Notes under the pieces: generated by a model | The model's database searches: none | The model's input: only the letters and a program-made list of their open reading frames with translations | Told to the model about the DNA's origin: nothing | Shown here: positions 34,087-42,524 of the stretch, one piece after another | Layout of the letters: the number at the start of each line of letters is the position of its first letter | Position numbering within the stretch: position 1 is the first letter of the stretch | Position numbers and translations under genes: made by a program | NCBI RefSeq assembly: GCF_042140125.1 | Contig: NZ_CP159473.1 | Length of the DNA stretch: 64,000 nt | DNA from: Rhodophyticola sp017644125 | GTDB lineage: Bacteria > Pseudomonadota > Alphaproteobacteria > Rhodobacterales > Rhodobacteraceae | Strand: one strand, 5' to 3'

Positions 34087-35085
34087 ATGACCCCTGACAG
34101 ATGGACCCTGGCGCTGGAGAGCGGCATCGTGACCCTGCCCGAGGAGGCGCGGACCCTGGTTTTGCGCGCGCGGGGGACGGCGGATTTCGGCGGCCTGGGC
34201 GAGGTGACGGCGGTGCAGGGGTTTTATCCCGACCACCGGCTTCTGGCGGAGCGTGGTATCGCCGTCTCGACCGCGGCCGAGGGCGTTTTTGACGCGGCGC
34301 TGGTGCAGATCGTGAAATCGAAGGCCGAAAGCCTGTCGCTGATTGCCGAGGGGCTGGCCCATCTGCGCGTCGGCGGCGTGCTGATGGTGGATGGGCAGAA
34401 GGCGGAAGGGATCGAGAGCGTTCTTAAGACGGTGCGCGGCGTGCTTCCGGTGGAGCATGTTCTGTCGAAGGCCCATGGCAAGCTTTTCTGGCTCACCCGG
34501 CCCGCGGATCTGCGCGAAACGGTGTTGACCTGGATCGCCGAACCGCAGGAGGTGGAGGTCGGGTATGTCACGGCGCCGGGCGTGTTCTCCTCCGACGGGC
34601 CGGATCCGGGATCCGAATTGCTGATCGCGCTGGTCCCTGCACTGAAAGGCCGGGTCGCCGATCTGGGCGCGGGCTGGGGCTATATCGCCGCGGAACTGCT
34701 GACCGAGCAGAACGATATCACGCAGCTGGACCTGATCGAGGCGGAAGCTGCGGCACTGGACGCCGCGAGGGCCAATATCGACGATCCGCGCGCGCAGTTC
34801 ATCTGGGGCGATGCCACGACCTACCGACCTGACGAGCCGTATGATGCTGTCGTTGCGAACCCGCCCTTTCACACCGGGCGCAATGCCGATCCCGGGCTTG
34901 GACGCGCCTTCATCGCCGCGGCGGCGCGCATCCTGAAACCCTCGGGGCAGTTTTTCATGGTGGCCAACCGGCATCTGCCCTATGAGGCCGCGCTGAAAGA
35001 CCATTTCACGGCCGGTGCGATGCTGGCCGAGATCCATGGCTACAAACTCTATCAGGCGTCCAAGCCCAAACTGGCCAGGCACTGA
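34087..35085 (+). CDS. Class I SAM methyltransferase, RsmC-like
   Basis: The 332-residue protein has a degenerate N-terminal methyltransferase-like half and a C-terminal catalytic half. The latter contains VADLGAGWGYIAAELL near residue 193 (SAM loop) and VVANPPFHTG near 257 (the N-P-P-F catalytic loop of base N-methyltransferases). That architecture is the one of RsmC, which methylates G1207 of 16S rRNA, and of RlmG. I favour RsmC-like but cannot fix the target base. It follows clpS by 22 bp, and an SDR gene follows with its own AGGAG site. Confidence 0.88.
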   Translation: MTPDRWTLALESGIVTLPEEARTLVLRARGTADFGGLGEVTAVQGFYPDHRLLAERGIAVSTAAEGVFDAALVQIVKSKAESLSLIAEGLAHLRVGGVLMVDGQKAEGIESVLKTVRGVLPVEHVLSKAHGKLFWLTRPADLRETVLTWIAEPQEVEVGYVTAPGVFSSDGPDPGSELLIALVPALKGRVADLGAGWGYIAAELLTEQNDITQLDLIEAEAAALDAARANIDDPRAQFIWGDATTYRPDEPYDAVVANPPFHTGRNADPGLGRAFIAAAARILKPSGQFFMVANRHLPYEAALKDHFTAGAMLAEIHGYKLYQASKPKLARH

Positions 35086-35101
35086 TTATCAGGAGCGAGA
35101 C

Positions 35102-35911
35102 ATGTCTCTTTCGATCCAAGGCAAGACGGCGATCATCACCGGCGCGGCCAATGGCGTTGGCCTGGCGATCGCCCGGCATTTTCTGGAACGCGGGGCGAAC
35201 GTCATGATGGCGGACCGGGACGAAGCGCGTCTGGCCGATGAATGCGGCAAACCCGATGAGCAGACCGAAAACGCCAAGTACTTCGCAGGCGACCTGCGCG
35301 AGAAACTGACGGTGGCCAATCTGCTGTCGGCCACGCTGGATGCCTTTGACCGGGTGGATATCCTCGTCAATGCAAGCCGCCAGATGATGGAGACCGACCC
35401 GCTGGACCCCGACGAGGGCTCGGTCGAGGCGCTGTTGGACCAGAACATGTTCACCGCTCTGCGCCTGAGCCAGGTGGTGGCCAAACGCATGATCGCCCAG
35501 GCCGAGGAGGATGGCGTGGAAGAGGGCTCGATCGGATCGATCGTGAACATCTCCTCCATCGCGTCGCGGCGCACCCACCCGAACCTGTTGGGCTATTCGA
35601 TCAGCGCGGCGGCTCTGGATCAGGCCACGCGCAGCCTCGCGGTGGCGCTGGCCCCGCACCGCATCCGGGTCAATGCGGTGGCGTTCGGGTCGCTGATGTC
35701 TGCCAGTCTGAAGAACTCGCTTTCCGAAACCGACGGCCTGCGCAAGGAAATCCGCGAATGCACGCCCCTTGGGCGGATCGGATCCGCCCGTGAAATGGCG
35801 GGCGCGGTGCAGTTTCTGGCCTCCGACGGGGCCGGGTTCGTCACCGGCGAGGTGTTGACCGTGGATGGCGGGCGCACATTGCTCGACAGCGTAACAACCG
35901 CTGCGCATTAG
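35102..35911 (+). CDS. SDR-family protein with altered catalytic site
   Basis: The 269-residue Rossmann protein has the cofactor loop TGAANGVG (residues 13-20), DADR-like ADRDEARL, the structural N115 and serine NISSIAS. It also has the C-terminal GRIGSAREMAGAVQFLASDGAGFVTGEVLTVDGG. The Y-x-x-x-K motif reads Y165-S-I-S-A169, so the catalytic lysine is alanine, and the usual N-N-A-G is NASR (90-93). It may bind NAD(P) without normal oxidoreductase chemistry. It starts 16 bp after the methyltransferase and is followed by the aminotransferase after 11 bp. Confidence 0.88.
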   Translation: MSLSIQGKTAIITGAANGVGLAIARHFLERGANVMMADRDEARLADECGKPDEQTENAKYFAGDLREKLTVANLLSATLDAFDRVDILVNASRQMMETDPLDPDEGSVEALLDQNMFTALRLSQVVAKRMIAQAEEDGVEEGSIGSIVNISSIASRRTHPNLLGYSISAAALDQATRSLAVALAPHRIRVNAVAFGSLMSASLKNSLSETDGLRKEIRECTPLGRIGSAREMAGAVQFLASDGAGFVTGEVLTVDGGRTLLDSVTTAAH

Positions 35912-35922
35912 GGGCGCGCGCC

Positions 35923-37056
35923 ATGCCGTTTCATCCGTTTGCCGTCGAACAGTTCCTGTCGGAGATGGAGCACGGGGTGCGCTTCAACTTCTCGGAAAGC
36001 GGCGTGCATCCGATGAGCTATGCCGCGCTTTTCGCCATGGCGCAGATCGATACCGAGGCCCTGTTCGACACGCTGGTCGATTATCCGCAGGTCAACGGAT
36101 TTCAGACGCTGCGCGAGCGGATCGCGGCCCTTTACGACGGCGCGGGTGCGGAAAACGTGCTTGTCACCGTCGGCGCCACCGAAGCCAATACACTGGTCGC
36201 CAATACGCTGCTTGAGCCGGGCGACAACATGATCGTTTTCCGCCCGACCTATGAGCAGATGGCCGGCAACGCTCGCAATCTGGGTATCGAGCTGCGCCTC
36301 GTCGACCTGATCGAGGCCGACGGCTGGGCGGTGGATCGTGACGCGCTGGCCGCATCCGTCGATGACCGCACCAAAATCATTCATGTGGTGAACCCCAACA
36401 ACCCCACCGGCGGCGTCCTGTCGGACGCGGACCGGGCGGCGATACTGGCGGCGGCGGAGCGCGTCGGCGCATGGATCGTGGCCGACGAGGTCTATGCCGG
36501 AACCGAGCGCGCGACCAACACCCCGACAGCCAGTTTCTGGGGGCAGAAGGCGCGGGTGATCGCCATCAACTCCATGAGCAAGGCCTATGGATTGCCGGGC
36601 CTGCGGCTGGGGTGGCTGGTGGCCCCGGAAGATATGATTCCGGCACTGTGGCGGCGGCATGAATACGCGTCGATTTCGGCCAGCATGATGTCGATGAAAC
36701 TGGCGGAACATGCGCTTGCCCCGGCGACCCGCGCCAAGTTGACAGAACGGGCGCGGGGCCTGATCCGGCGCGGCTTCGAGACCCTGACCGAAGCGCTGCA
36801 GGAGCATCCGGGCGTTTTCTCCGTCGTGCCGCCACAGGCATCGGCCATGTCCTTCGTGAAATTCGATTTACCCCTGGGGACCGAGGCTTTCGCCCTGCGC
36901 CTGCTGCGGGAACAGGATGTTCTGGTCATTCCCGGCGACAAATTCGGCCTGGAGGGGCATTTCCGCTTCAGCTCCGCCCTGCCGGAGCCCCATTTGCGGG
37001 AAGGTCTGGCGCGGCTGAACGGTCTGACCTCCGAGATCATGGCCGGCGCGGGCTGA
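35923..37056 (+). CDS. PLP-dependent class I/II aminotransferase
   Basis: The 377-residue fold-type I enzyme has the substrate/PLP segments VTVGATEANTLVANTLL (near residue 85) and HVVNPNNPTGGVLS near 150. The aspartate in VADEVYAG near 190 and the Schiff-base lysine in NSMSKAYGLPGLRLGW near 213 follow. It resembles aspartate/aromatic aminotransferase homologues with capreomycidine-synthase-like or decarboxylase-like relatives, so the substrate is not certain. It is probably cotranscribed with the SDR gene 11 bp upstream. Confidence 0.9.
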   Translation: MPFHPFAVEQFLSEMEHGVRFNFSESGVHPMSYAALFAMAQIDTEALFDTLVDYPQVNGFQTLRERIAALYDGAGAENVLVTVGATEANTLVANTLLEPGDNMIVFRPTYEQMAGNARNLGIELRLVDLIEADGWAVDRDALAASVDDRTKIIHVVNPNNPTGGVLSDADRAAILAAAERVGAWIVADEVYAGTERATNTPTASFWGQKARVIAINSMSKAYGLPGLRLGWLVAPEDMIPALWRRHEYASISASMMSMKLAEHALAPATRAKLTERARGLIRRGFETLTEALQEHPGVFSVVPPQASAMSFVKFDLPLGTEAFALRLLREQDVLVIPGDKFGLEGHFRFSSALPEPHLREGLARLNGLTSEIMAGAG

Positions 37057-37064
37057 TCGGGCGA

Positions 37065-37475
37065 TCAGTCGGTGGTCTCTGCGCAGTCGATGCCGCCCGG
37101 AAGGTGAAGCCATCCGTCCGATTGGGGGATCACGCCCTGGCCTGACGTGACCGTCACGTAATGCCAGTCGCCTTGCGGCTCGTGGGCGAACACCACCCGG
37201 TCCCCCTCCATCACGCTGCCGACGGGGTCCGCCTCGTCATCCGGTGCGGCGCGCAATTGCACGGTTTGACCGAGATATCCGGTGCAGGTCGTCTCCGTCC
37301 CGGCAGGGGTGGGCAGCACCGTGAGCAGCCCGAGCGTGAAGGCCGGACCCTCGCTCACCTGTGCGGCAACCGAGCCGGTCAGGGAGAAGGCCAGAATACA
37401 GGCCAGAACCGCGCCAAAGGCACGCCAGGCCGGAATGATAGGTCCGGAGCAGAAAGTGGGTCGTCCGGTTATCAT
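37065..37475 (-). CDS. Secreted small SH3-like protein
   Basis: The 136-residue protein has a signal peptide (about residues 1-38, ending SVAAQ). Its mature domain of about 95 residues has a GYLGQTVQLRAAPDDEADPVG strand pattern typical of bacterial SH3 or SH3b domains, and two cysteines (TTCTGY and GIDCAE) that could form a disulfide. Such proteins often bind cell wall. The function is unknown. It ends 8 bp from the convergent aminotransferase. Confidence 0.72.
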   Translation of the reverse strand: MITGRPTFCSGPIIPAWRAFGAVLACILAFSLTGSVAAQVSEGPAFTLGLLTVLPTPAGTETTCTGYLGQTVQLRAAPDDEADPVGSVMEGDRVVFAHEPQGDWHYVTVTSGQGVIPQSDGWLHLPGGIDCAETTD

Positions 37476-37547
37476 GTCCGGGCCGCGATTGATGTGTCTG
37501 GCCGTAGCCTATCACCCCCCGCGCCGAGCGCCAGTGCAAGTGGCTTT

Positions 37548-38300
37548 TCAGCGCTGTTCATCCTCATCGTCATCCTCGGGATTGTCCGGGAGGTTGAACA
37601 GACTGTCGGCGTCGACCAGTTTTTCCTCGGGCTCGTCCTCGTCATTGCCGCCGAGGGAGAAGGTCTCCAGCCCCGAGATCGCACTCGGGATCTTCGGTTC
37701 CGGGTCCATGCCAAGCGATTGCTCGGTGGAGACCAGCTTGCGGCGCTCCTCGTCGCTCATCACCTCGCCGTCCTTGGCTTTCTTGGCGTTGGCCTTCTGA
37801 ACCGCGGCGTCAAGTTCCGACTGTTTGCACAGGCCAAGCGCGACGGGGTCGATGGGCTGGATGTTGGAGATGTTCCAATGGGTCCGTTCGCGGATCGACT
37901 GGATCGTCGGCTTGGTGGTGCCCACCAGTTTCGAGATCTGCCCGTCGGTCAGTTCGGGGTGGAACTTCACCAGCCACAGGATCGACGCGGGCCGGTCCTG
38001 CCGTTTGGACAGAGGTGTATAGCGCGGCCCGCGGCGCTTTTCCTCGCCCACGGCGGCGGGGTTGAACTTCAGCTTGAGATCGTAGCTTGGATCGGCCTCG
38101 GCCTTGGCGATCTCCTCGGCGGTCAGCTGATTGTTGGCGATCGGATCGAAGCCCTTGACGCCTGCTGCGACATCCCCGTCCGCGATCCCCTGAACCTCAA
38201 GTTCATGCAGGCCGCAGAACACGCCGATCTGGCGAAAGTTCAGCGTGGTATTGTCGACCAGCCAGACGGCGGTGGCTTTGGCCATGATCGGTTTGTTCAT
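37548..38300 (-). CDS. trcR: DUF1013 protein, TrcR-like RNA-polymerase-associated regulator
   Basis: The 250-residue protein is a DUF1013 member, conserved across Alphaproteobacteria. In Caulobacter TrcR has been described as tracking with RNA polymerase and controlling cell-cycle genes. It has the N-terminal ATAVWLVDNTTLNFRQIGVFCGLHELEVQGIADG, an HTH-like segment LTDGQISKLVGTTKPTIQSIRERTHWN near residue 120, and a very acidic C-terminal tail. GAGGAG precedes ATG at 38300. Naming it TrcR is by family, not by test. Confidence 0.88.
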   Translation of the reverse strand: MNKPIMAKATAVWLVDNTTLNFRQIGVFCGLHELEVQGIADGDVAAGVKGFDPIANNQLTAEEIAKAEADPSYDLKLKFNPAAVGEEKRRGPRYTPLSKRQDRPASILWLVKFHPELTDGQISKLVGTTKPTIQSIRERTHWNISNIQPIDPVALGLCKQSELDAAVQKANAKKAKDGEVMSDEERRKLVSTEQSLGMDPEPKIPSAISGLETFSLGGNDEDEPEEKLVDADSLFNLPDNPEDDDEDEQR

Positions 38301-38431
38301 CTCGGGGCTCCTCTCAGATGCACTTCGGACGTGCCGGGAAAATCGGCTGCGGGGGCTGGCCCTCGCGGTTCCTCGATTTCGGGGAAGTTGGCCGCTATAT
38401 AAGCCCGCAGGCCGTTGGAGGGAAGAGGCAA

Positions 38432-39064
38432 ATGATCCGGATGCTTTTTGCGCTTGTCCTCATGGCGGGTGCGGTCCGCGCCGACGGAGAGCCCGCGGGT
38501 GCGTTCGACTATTATGTCCTGGCGCTGAGCTGGACCCCGTCATGGTGCGCGATCGAGGGGGACGCGCGCGGATCGGATCAATGCGATCCGGGCCGCGGGT
38601 TTGGCTTCACGCTGCACGGGCTTTGGCCGCAATTCGAGCGGGGCTGGCCCAGTTACTGCCCGACCACGGAGCGGATGCCGTCCCGCGCGATGACAGGGGA
38701 TATGAGCGATATCATGGGCTCCAGCGGTCTGGCCTGGCACCAGTGGCGCAAGCACGGGGTTTGCTCCGGGCTTTCGGCGCGGGACTATTTCGCGCTCTCC
38801 CGGGAGGCTTACGGGCGTATCTCCCGCCCGGCCCTTTTGCGGCAGCTGGACCGGGAGGTGCGATTGCCCGCGGCCGTGATCGAGGAGGCTTTCCTGGAGG
38901 CAAATCCGGCGCTGGAGCCGGACATGCTGACCGTGACCTGCCGGGATGGCCGCGTGCAGGAGGTGCGGATCTGCCTGACGCGGGAGTTGGAGCCGAGGCG
39001 GTGCGGCACCGATGTGATGCGGGATTGCCGGATGCGGGACGCAGTTTTCAGCCCCATACGCTGA
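38432..39064 (+). CDS. Ribonuclease T2-family protein
   Basis: The 210-residue secreted protein has a signal peptide (about 1-17). Its RNase T2 motif CAS-I is FTLHGLWPQ (H62) and CAS-II is HQWRKHGVC (H108). Such enzymes cut RNA non-specifically through a 2',3'-cyclic phosphate. In the usual CAS-II, H-E-W-x-K-H-G, the glutamate assists catalysis; here it is glutamine (Q104). Six or more cysteines could form disulfides. GGAG and AGAGG lie before ATG 38432. It is divergent from the DUF1013 gene. Confidence 0.87.
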   Translation: MIRMLFALVLMAGAVRADGEPAGAFDYYVLALSWTPSWCAIEGDARGSDQCDPGRGFGFTLHGLWPQFERGWPSYCPTTERMPSRAMTGDMSDIMGSSGLAWHQWRKHGVCSGLSARDYFALSREAYGRISRPALLRQLDREVRLPAAVIEEAFLEANPALEPDMLTVTCRDGRVQEVRICLTRELEPRRCGTDVMRDCRMRDAVFSPIR

Positions 39065-39193
39065 ACAGAGGCGCGGGCGAGAGCCGGGCTTCTCGCGCTC
39101 GCTCGGGATAGTATTTGATCAGAAAACGCGGCGGGGCGAATTGTGTGCTTGTCGGCTGAAAATGGAGCCGGGCGCGCGTCCCCGGAGCGTCGG

Positions 39194-39793
39194 TCAGAAG
39201 GTTTTGCGCGCCTTGAGCGCGGCCGAGATGGTCCCGTCATCGAGATAATCCAGTTCGCCCCCGATGGGCACGCCCTGCGCCAGAGAGGTGACCTCTACAC
39301 CGGTCCCCTCCAACTCCTCGGCGATGTAATGCGCCGTGGTCTGGCCATCGACCGTGGCATTCAGGGCAAGGATCACTTCGGTGATATCCTCCCGGGCGAC
39401 CCGTTCGCGCAGCTTGGGTATGCGAAGCTCCTCCGGGCCGACCGCATCGAGCGCCGAGAGTGTGCCGCCCAGCACGTGATAGCGCCCGGAAAAAACCTGC
39501 CCGCGTTCCATCGCCCAGAGATCGGCCACATCCTCCACGACACAAAGCTGCCCGTTCTGGCGTTTTGCGCTGGTGCAGATCCCGCAGAGATCAGATGTGC
39601 CGATGTTTCCGCAGTTCAGACATTCCCGGGCAGAGGTCGCAACACCGGCCATCGCCTCGGCCAGAGGCCGCATCAACGCCCCGCGCTTCTTGATCAGATG
39701 CAGCACCGCACGCCGCGCGGACCGGGGGCCAAGCCCCGGCAGCCGCGCCATCAGGTCGATCAGCGCCTCGATCTCGCGCGTGGCGTCGGACAC
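39194..39793 (-). CDS. recR: Recombination mediator RecR
   Basis: RecR loads RecA with RecO at gaps in the RecF pathway. The 199-residue protein has an N-terminal helix-hairpin-helix (LMARLPGLGPRSARRAVLH), a zinc finger CLNCGNIGTSDLCGIC, a Toprim domain (LCVVEDVADLWAME) and the C-terminal Walker-B-like region GGELDYLDDGT. It starts at GTG 39793, 5 bp after ybaB, completing the dnaX-ybaB-recR operon typical of proteobacteria. Confidence 0.96.
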   Translation of the reverse strand: MSDATREIEALIDLMARLPGLGPRSARRAVLHLIKKRGALMRPLAEAMAGVATSARECLNCGNIGTSDLCGICTSAKRQNGQLCVVEDVADLWAMERGQVFSGRYHVLGGTLSALDAVGPEELRIPKLRERVAREDITEVILALNATVDGQTTAHYIAEELEGTGVEVTSLAQGVPIGGELDYLDDGTISAALKARKTF

Positions 39794-39798
39794 CGGGC

Positions 39799-40146
39799 TT
39801 ACATGCCCGGCATCTGCATGCCGGGCGGCAGGTTGAGCCCTTCGGTCAGCTTGGCCATTTCCTGTTGCGACCGGTCCTGCGCCTTGGCCTGCGCATCCTT
39901 GATCGCGGCCAGGATCAAATCCTCGACCACCTCTTTTTCATCCGGGTTGAAGATCGACGGGTCGATCTCCAGCGCCGTCAGCTCGCCCTTGGCGGTGGCG
40001 GTCGCCTTCACAAGACCCGCGCCGCTTTCGCCGGTCACAAGGATCGAATTCAGGCTTTCCTGCATCTCGGCCATCTTGCCCTGCATTTCCTGCGCCTGTT
40101 TCATCAGCTTGGCCATGTCGCCAAGCCCGCCCAAACCTTTCAGCAT
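39799..40146 (-). CDS. ybaB: Nucleoid-associated protein YbaB/EbfC
   Basis: YbaB/EbfC is a small dimeric DNA-binding protein of the nucleoid. The 115-residue sequence has the amphipathic N-terminal MLKGLGGLGDMAKLMKQAQEMQGKMAEMQE, the central GLVKATATAKGELTALEIDPS and the C-terminal helix DRSQQEMAKLTEG. It lies 17 bp after dnaX and 5 bp before recR, an order shared by most proteobacteria. Confidence 0.95.
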   Translation of the reverse strand: MLKGLGGLGDMAKLMKQAQEMQGKMAEMQESLNSILVTGESGAGLVKATATAKGELTALEIDPSIFNPDEKEVVEDLILAAIKDAQAKAQDRSQQEMAKLTEGLNLPPGMQMPGM

Positions 40147-40163
40147 GTATCAGTCCTTTTCGG

Positions 40164-41909
40164 TCAATCGTCCTCAAACGGGTCCCATTCATCGTCGACT
40201 TCCGGCAGGGCCTCGACGGCAGCTTCCGCGGCGATCTCCGCGTGGGTGCGTATCTCGGTGATCTGCGCGCCGGGAAACGCGGCGCGCACGGCCTGCATCA
40301 TCGGATGATCCTCGGCCCGGGCCTTCAGCGCCGCCAGTTCGGCATTTTGCTGCTCCTCGATCGTGTCGCCGCCGCCTTCGTTGACGACCGAGATGGCCCA
40401 CCGGACCCCGGTCCAGCCCTTGAGGTTCTGGCCAAGCCGCTGCGCCAGATCGGCCGGCGCGCGCTCCGTCGGTTGGAAGCTGATCCGCCCGGGCTGGTAG
40501 CTGACCAGCCGCAGGGCGGTCTTGACCTCGATCAGAAGCTTGATGTCGCGATTGGCTTCGATTAGGGCCACGATGCTGTCGAAGGTCGGGTAATGGGCAA
40601 GCGCTGTGTCGGGGATCTCCGCCAGCATCGGCTGCGCGCCGCCACGCGCCGTGGGCGCCGACATGCCGGAGGCGCCGGATGGGCCCCGGCCCTGCGGGGC
40701 CTGCGGCGGGGTCGTCGCCGGTGCACCAGAGGGTGCCGGCGCGGGGCCGTTGGACAGTTTGCGCAGCAGGTCCTCGGGGCTCGGCAGATCCGCCACATGG
40801 GTCAGCCGGATCACGGCCATTTCGGCGGCCATCATCGGATTGGGCGCCAATGTGACCTCTTCCAGCGCCTTGAGGAGCATTTGCCACATCCGCGACAGCA
40901 CCCGCATCGCCAGCTTTTCGGCCATACCCTGCCCGCGGGCGCGTTCATCTGGGCCGATCGTCGGGTCGTTCGCCGCCTCGGGCGTTATCTTGATCACGCT
41001 CAGCCAATGGGTGATTTCTGCCAGATCCCGCAAGACCGCCAAAGGGTCCGCGCCATCGGCATATTGCGCGCCGAGTTCGTTCAGGGCGCCGGGCGCATCG
41101 CCCGACACGATCATGTCGAAGAGATCCAGAACCCGGCCCCGGTCCGCAAGGCCGAGCATCGCGCGAACCTGATCGGCGGTCGTGGCGCCGGCGCCATGGG
41201 AAATCGCCTGATCCAGAAGAGAAGTCGCGTCGCGGGCGGACCCTTCGGCCGCACGGGTGATCAGCGCAAGCGCATCATCGGCGATTTCGGCATTCTCGGC
41301 GGTTGCGATCCGGCGCATCAGCGCGATCATCTCTTCGGGTTCGATCCGCCGCAGATCGAACCGCTGGCACCGGCTCAGCACGGTCACCGGAACCTTGCGA
41401 ATCTCGGTCGTGGCGAAGATGAACTTCACATGGGCCGGGGGCTCTTCGAGCGTTTTCAGCAGCGCGTTGAACGCGCTGGTGGAGAGCATGTGCACTTCGT
41501 CGATGATGTAGATCTTGTAGCGGGCGGAGGCGGCCCGATAGTGCACGGAATCGATAATCTCGCGGATGTCGCCCACGCCCGTGCGGCTGGCGGCGTCCAT
41601 TTCCATCACATCCACATGGCGGCCCTCGGCGATGGCCACGCAGGGCTCGCACCGGCCGCATGGGTCGGTGGTGGGCCCGCCCGTCCCATCGGGGCCGATA
41701 CAGTTCAGGCCCTTGGCGACGATCCGCGCGGTCGTGGTCTTGCCGGTTCCGCGAATGCCGGTGAGGATGAAGGCCTGTGCGATCCGGTCCGCGGCAAAGG
41801 CATTTTTCAGGGTCCTGACCATGGCCTCCTGACCGACGAGATCGGCAAAGGTCTCGGGGCGGTACTTCCGCGCCAGAACCTGATAGCCGGTGTCGGTTGT
41901 GTCGGACAT
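40164..41909 (-). CDS. dnaX: DNA polymerase III subunits gamma and tau
   Basis: DnaX is the clamp-loader ATPase of the replicative polymerase. The 581-residue protein has Walker A in GIRGTGKTTTARIVAKGLNC, the zinc-knuckle CGRCEPC, Walker B in IIDEVHMLS, the SRC sensor-1 motif, and a tau-specific C-terminal region for polymerase and helicase contacts. An alanine/proline-rich linker lies at about residues 385-430. ATG at 41909 fits the conserved start; a frame 17 codons longer exists. I see no A-rich slippery heptamer, so no programmed frameshift for gamma is evident. Confidence 0.96.
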   Translation of the reverse strand: MSDTTDTGYQVLARKYRPETFADLVGQEAMVRTLKNAFAADRIAQAFILTGIRGTGKTTTARIVAKGLNCIGPDGTGGPTTDPCGRCEPCVAIAEGRHVDVMEMDAASRTGVGDIREIIDSVHYRAASARYKIYIIDEVHMLSTSAFNALLKTLEEPPAHVKFIFATTEIRKVPVTVLSRCQRFDLRRIEPEEMIALMRRIATAENAEIADDALALITRAAEGSARDATSLLDQAISHGAGATTADQVRAMLGLADRGRVLDLFDMIVSGDAPGALNELGAQYADGADPLAVLRDLAEITHWLSVIKITPEAANDPTIGPDERARGQGMAEKLAMRVLSRMWQMLLKALEEVTLAPNPMMAAEMAVIRLTHVADLPSPEDLLRKLSNGPAPAPSGAPATTPPQAPQGRGPSGASGMSAPTARGGAQPMLAEIPDTALAHYPTFDSIVALIEANRDIKLLIEVKTALRLVSYQPGRISFQPTERAPADLAQRLGQNLKGWTGVRWAISVVNEGGGDTIEEQQNAELAALKARAEDHPMMQAVRAAFPGAQITEIRTHAEIAAEAAVEALPEVDDEWDPFEDD

Positions 41910-41972
41910 GTGAGCCTCGATCCCCCAATTCGGGGAGAGACTATTGAAGCCTGACGGCAAGGTCCACCACTG

Positions 41973-42335
41973 CTATAGCGCCCAGAGGATGACGCCGGTG
42001 GCCAGCGTACCCACGGTCAGCGCGCTGGCGGTGAAGGTCATCGCTTTCGGGCTGGTCGGTTCGGCGTCGTTGCTGTGCAGCCGGTCCAGGGTGTGGCAGG
42101 CCCGCGCACGGGCGGCCCAGTAGATGAAGATGGCCACCACCAGAAAGATGCTGGCCGTGGCCTTGGCAACCCATGTGGGCTCGAACGGGCCGAAGACGGC
42201 TTTGAGGCCGATGGCGATCGCAACCGTTCCCAGCCCCGTGCGCATCCAGCCCGCGAACGTGCGTTCATTGGCCAGAACCGTGCGGTCTTCGGCCCAATCG
42301 GTGCGCTCCTGCGCGAGGTCGTTCTTGTCTGACAT
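41973..42335 (-). CDS. DUF202/YidH-type membrane protein
   Basis: The 120-residue protein has three hydrophobic segments and the DUF202 signature TDWAEDRTVLANERTFAGWMRTGLGTVAIAIGL at the N-terminus. The function of this small inner-membrane family (YidH, Vtc1-like) is not known. It is upstream of dnaX by 63 bp on the same strand and divergent from the ankyrin gene across a 189-bp spacer. Confidence 0.88.
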   Translation of the reverse strand: MSDKNDLAQERTDWAEDRTVLANERTFAGWMRTGLGTVAIAIGLKAVFGPFEPTWVAKATASIFLVVAIFIYWAARARACHTLDRLHSNDAEPTSPKAMTFTASALTVGTLATGVILWAL

Positions 42336-42524
42336 GGGTCCGAGCTTATCCGCAGGCTTGCCGATGTCGAGCCGCTAAAGTAACATATCTGTGCTGCAAG
42401 GGGCGGCATCCAGGTTCGCGGAAAGCTGTCATCGGCACCCCTTCTGAAGACCATATGACAGACCTTCTCGGTCTTTCTCATGCCCGGATAAGCGAACCGG
42501 CGGGCGCATATGATGAGGAAGCCG

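Noticed and set aside
40164..41909. Programmed frameshift in dnaX for gamma production
   Set aside because: No A-rich slippery heptamer followed by a hairpin was found.
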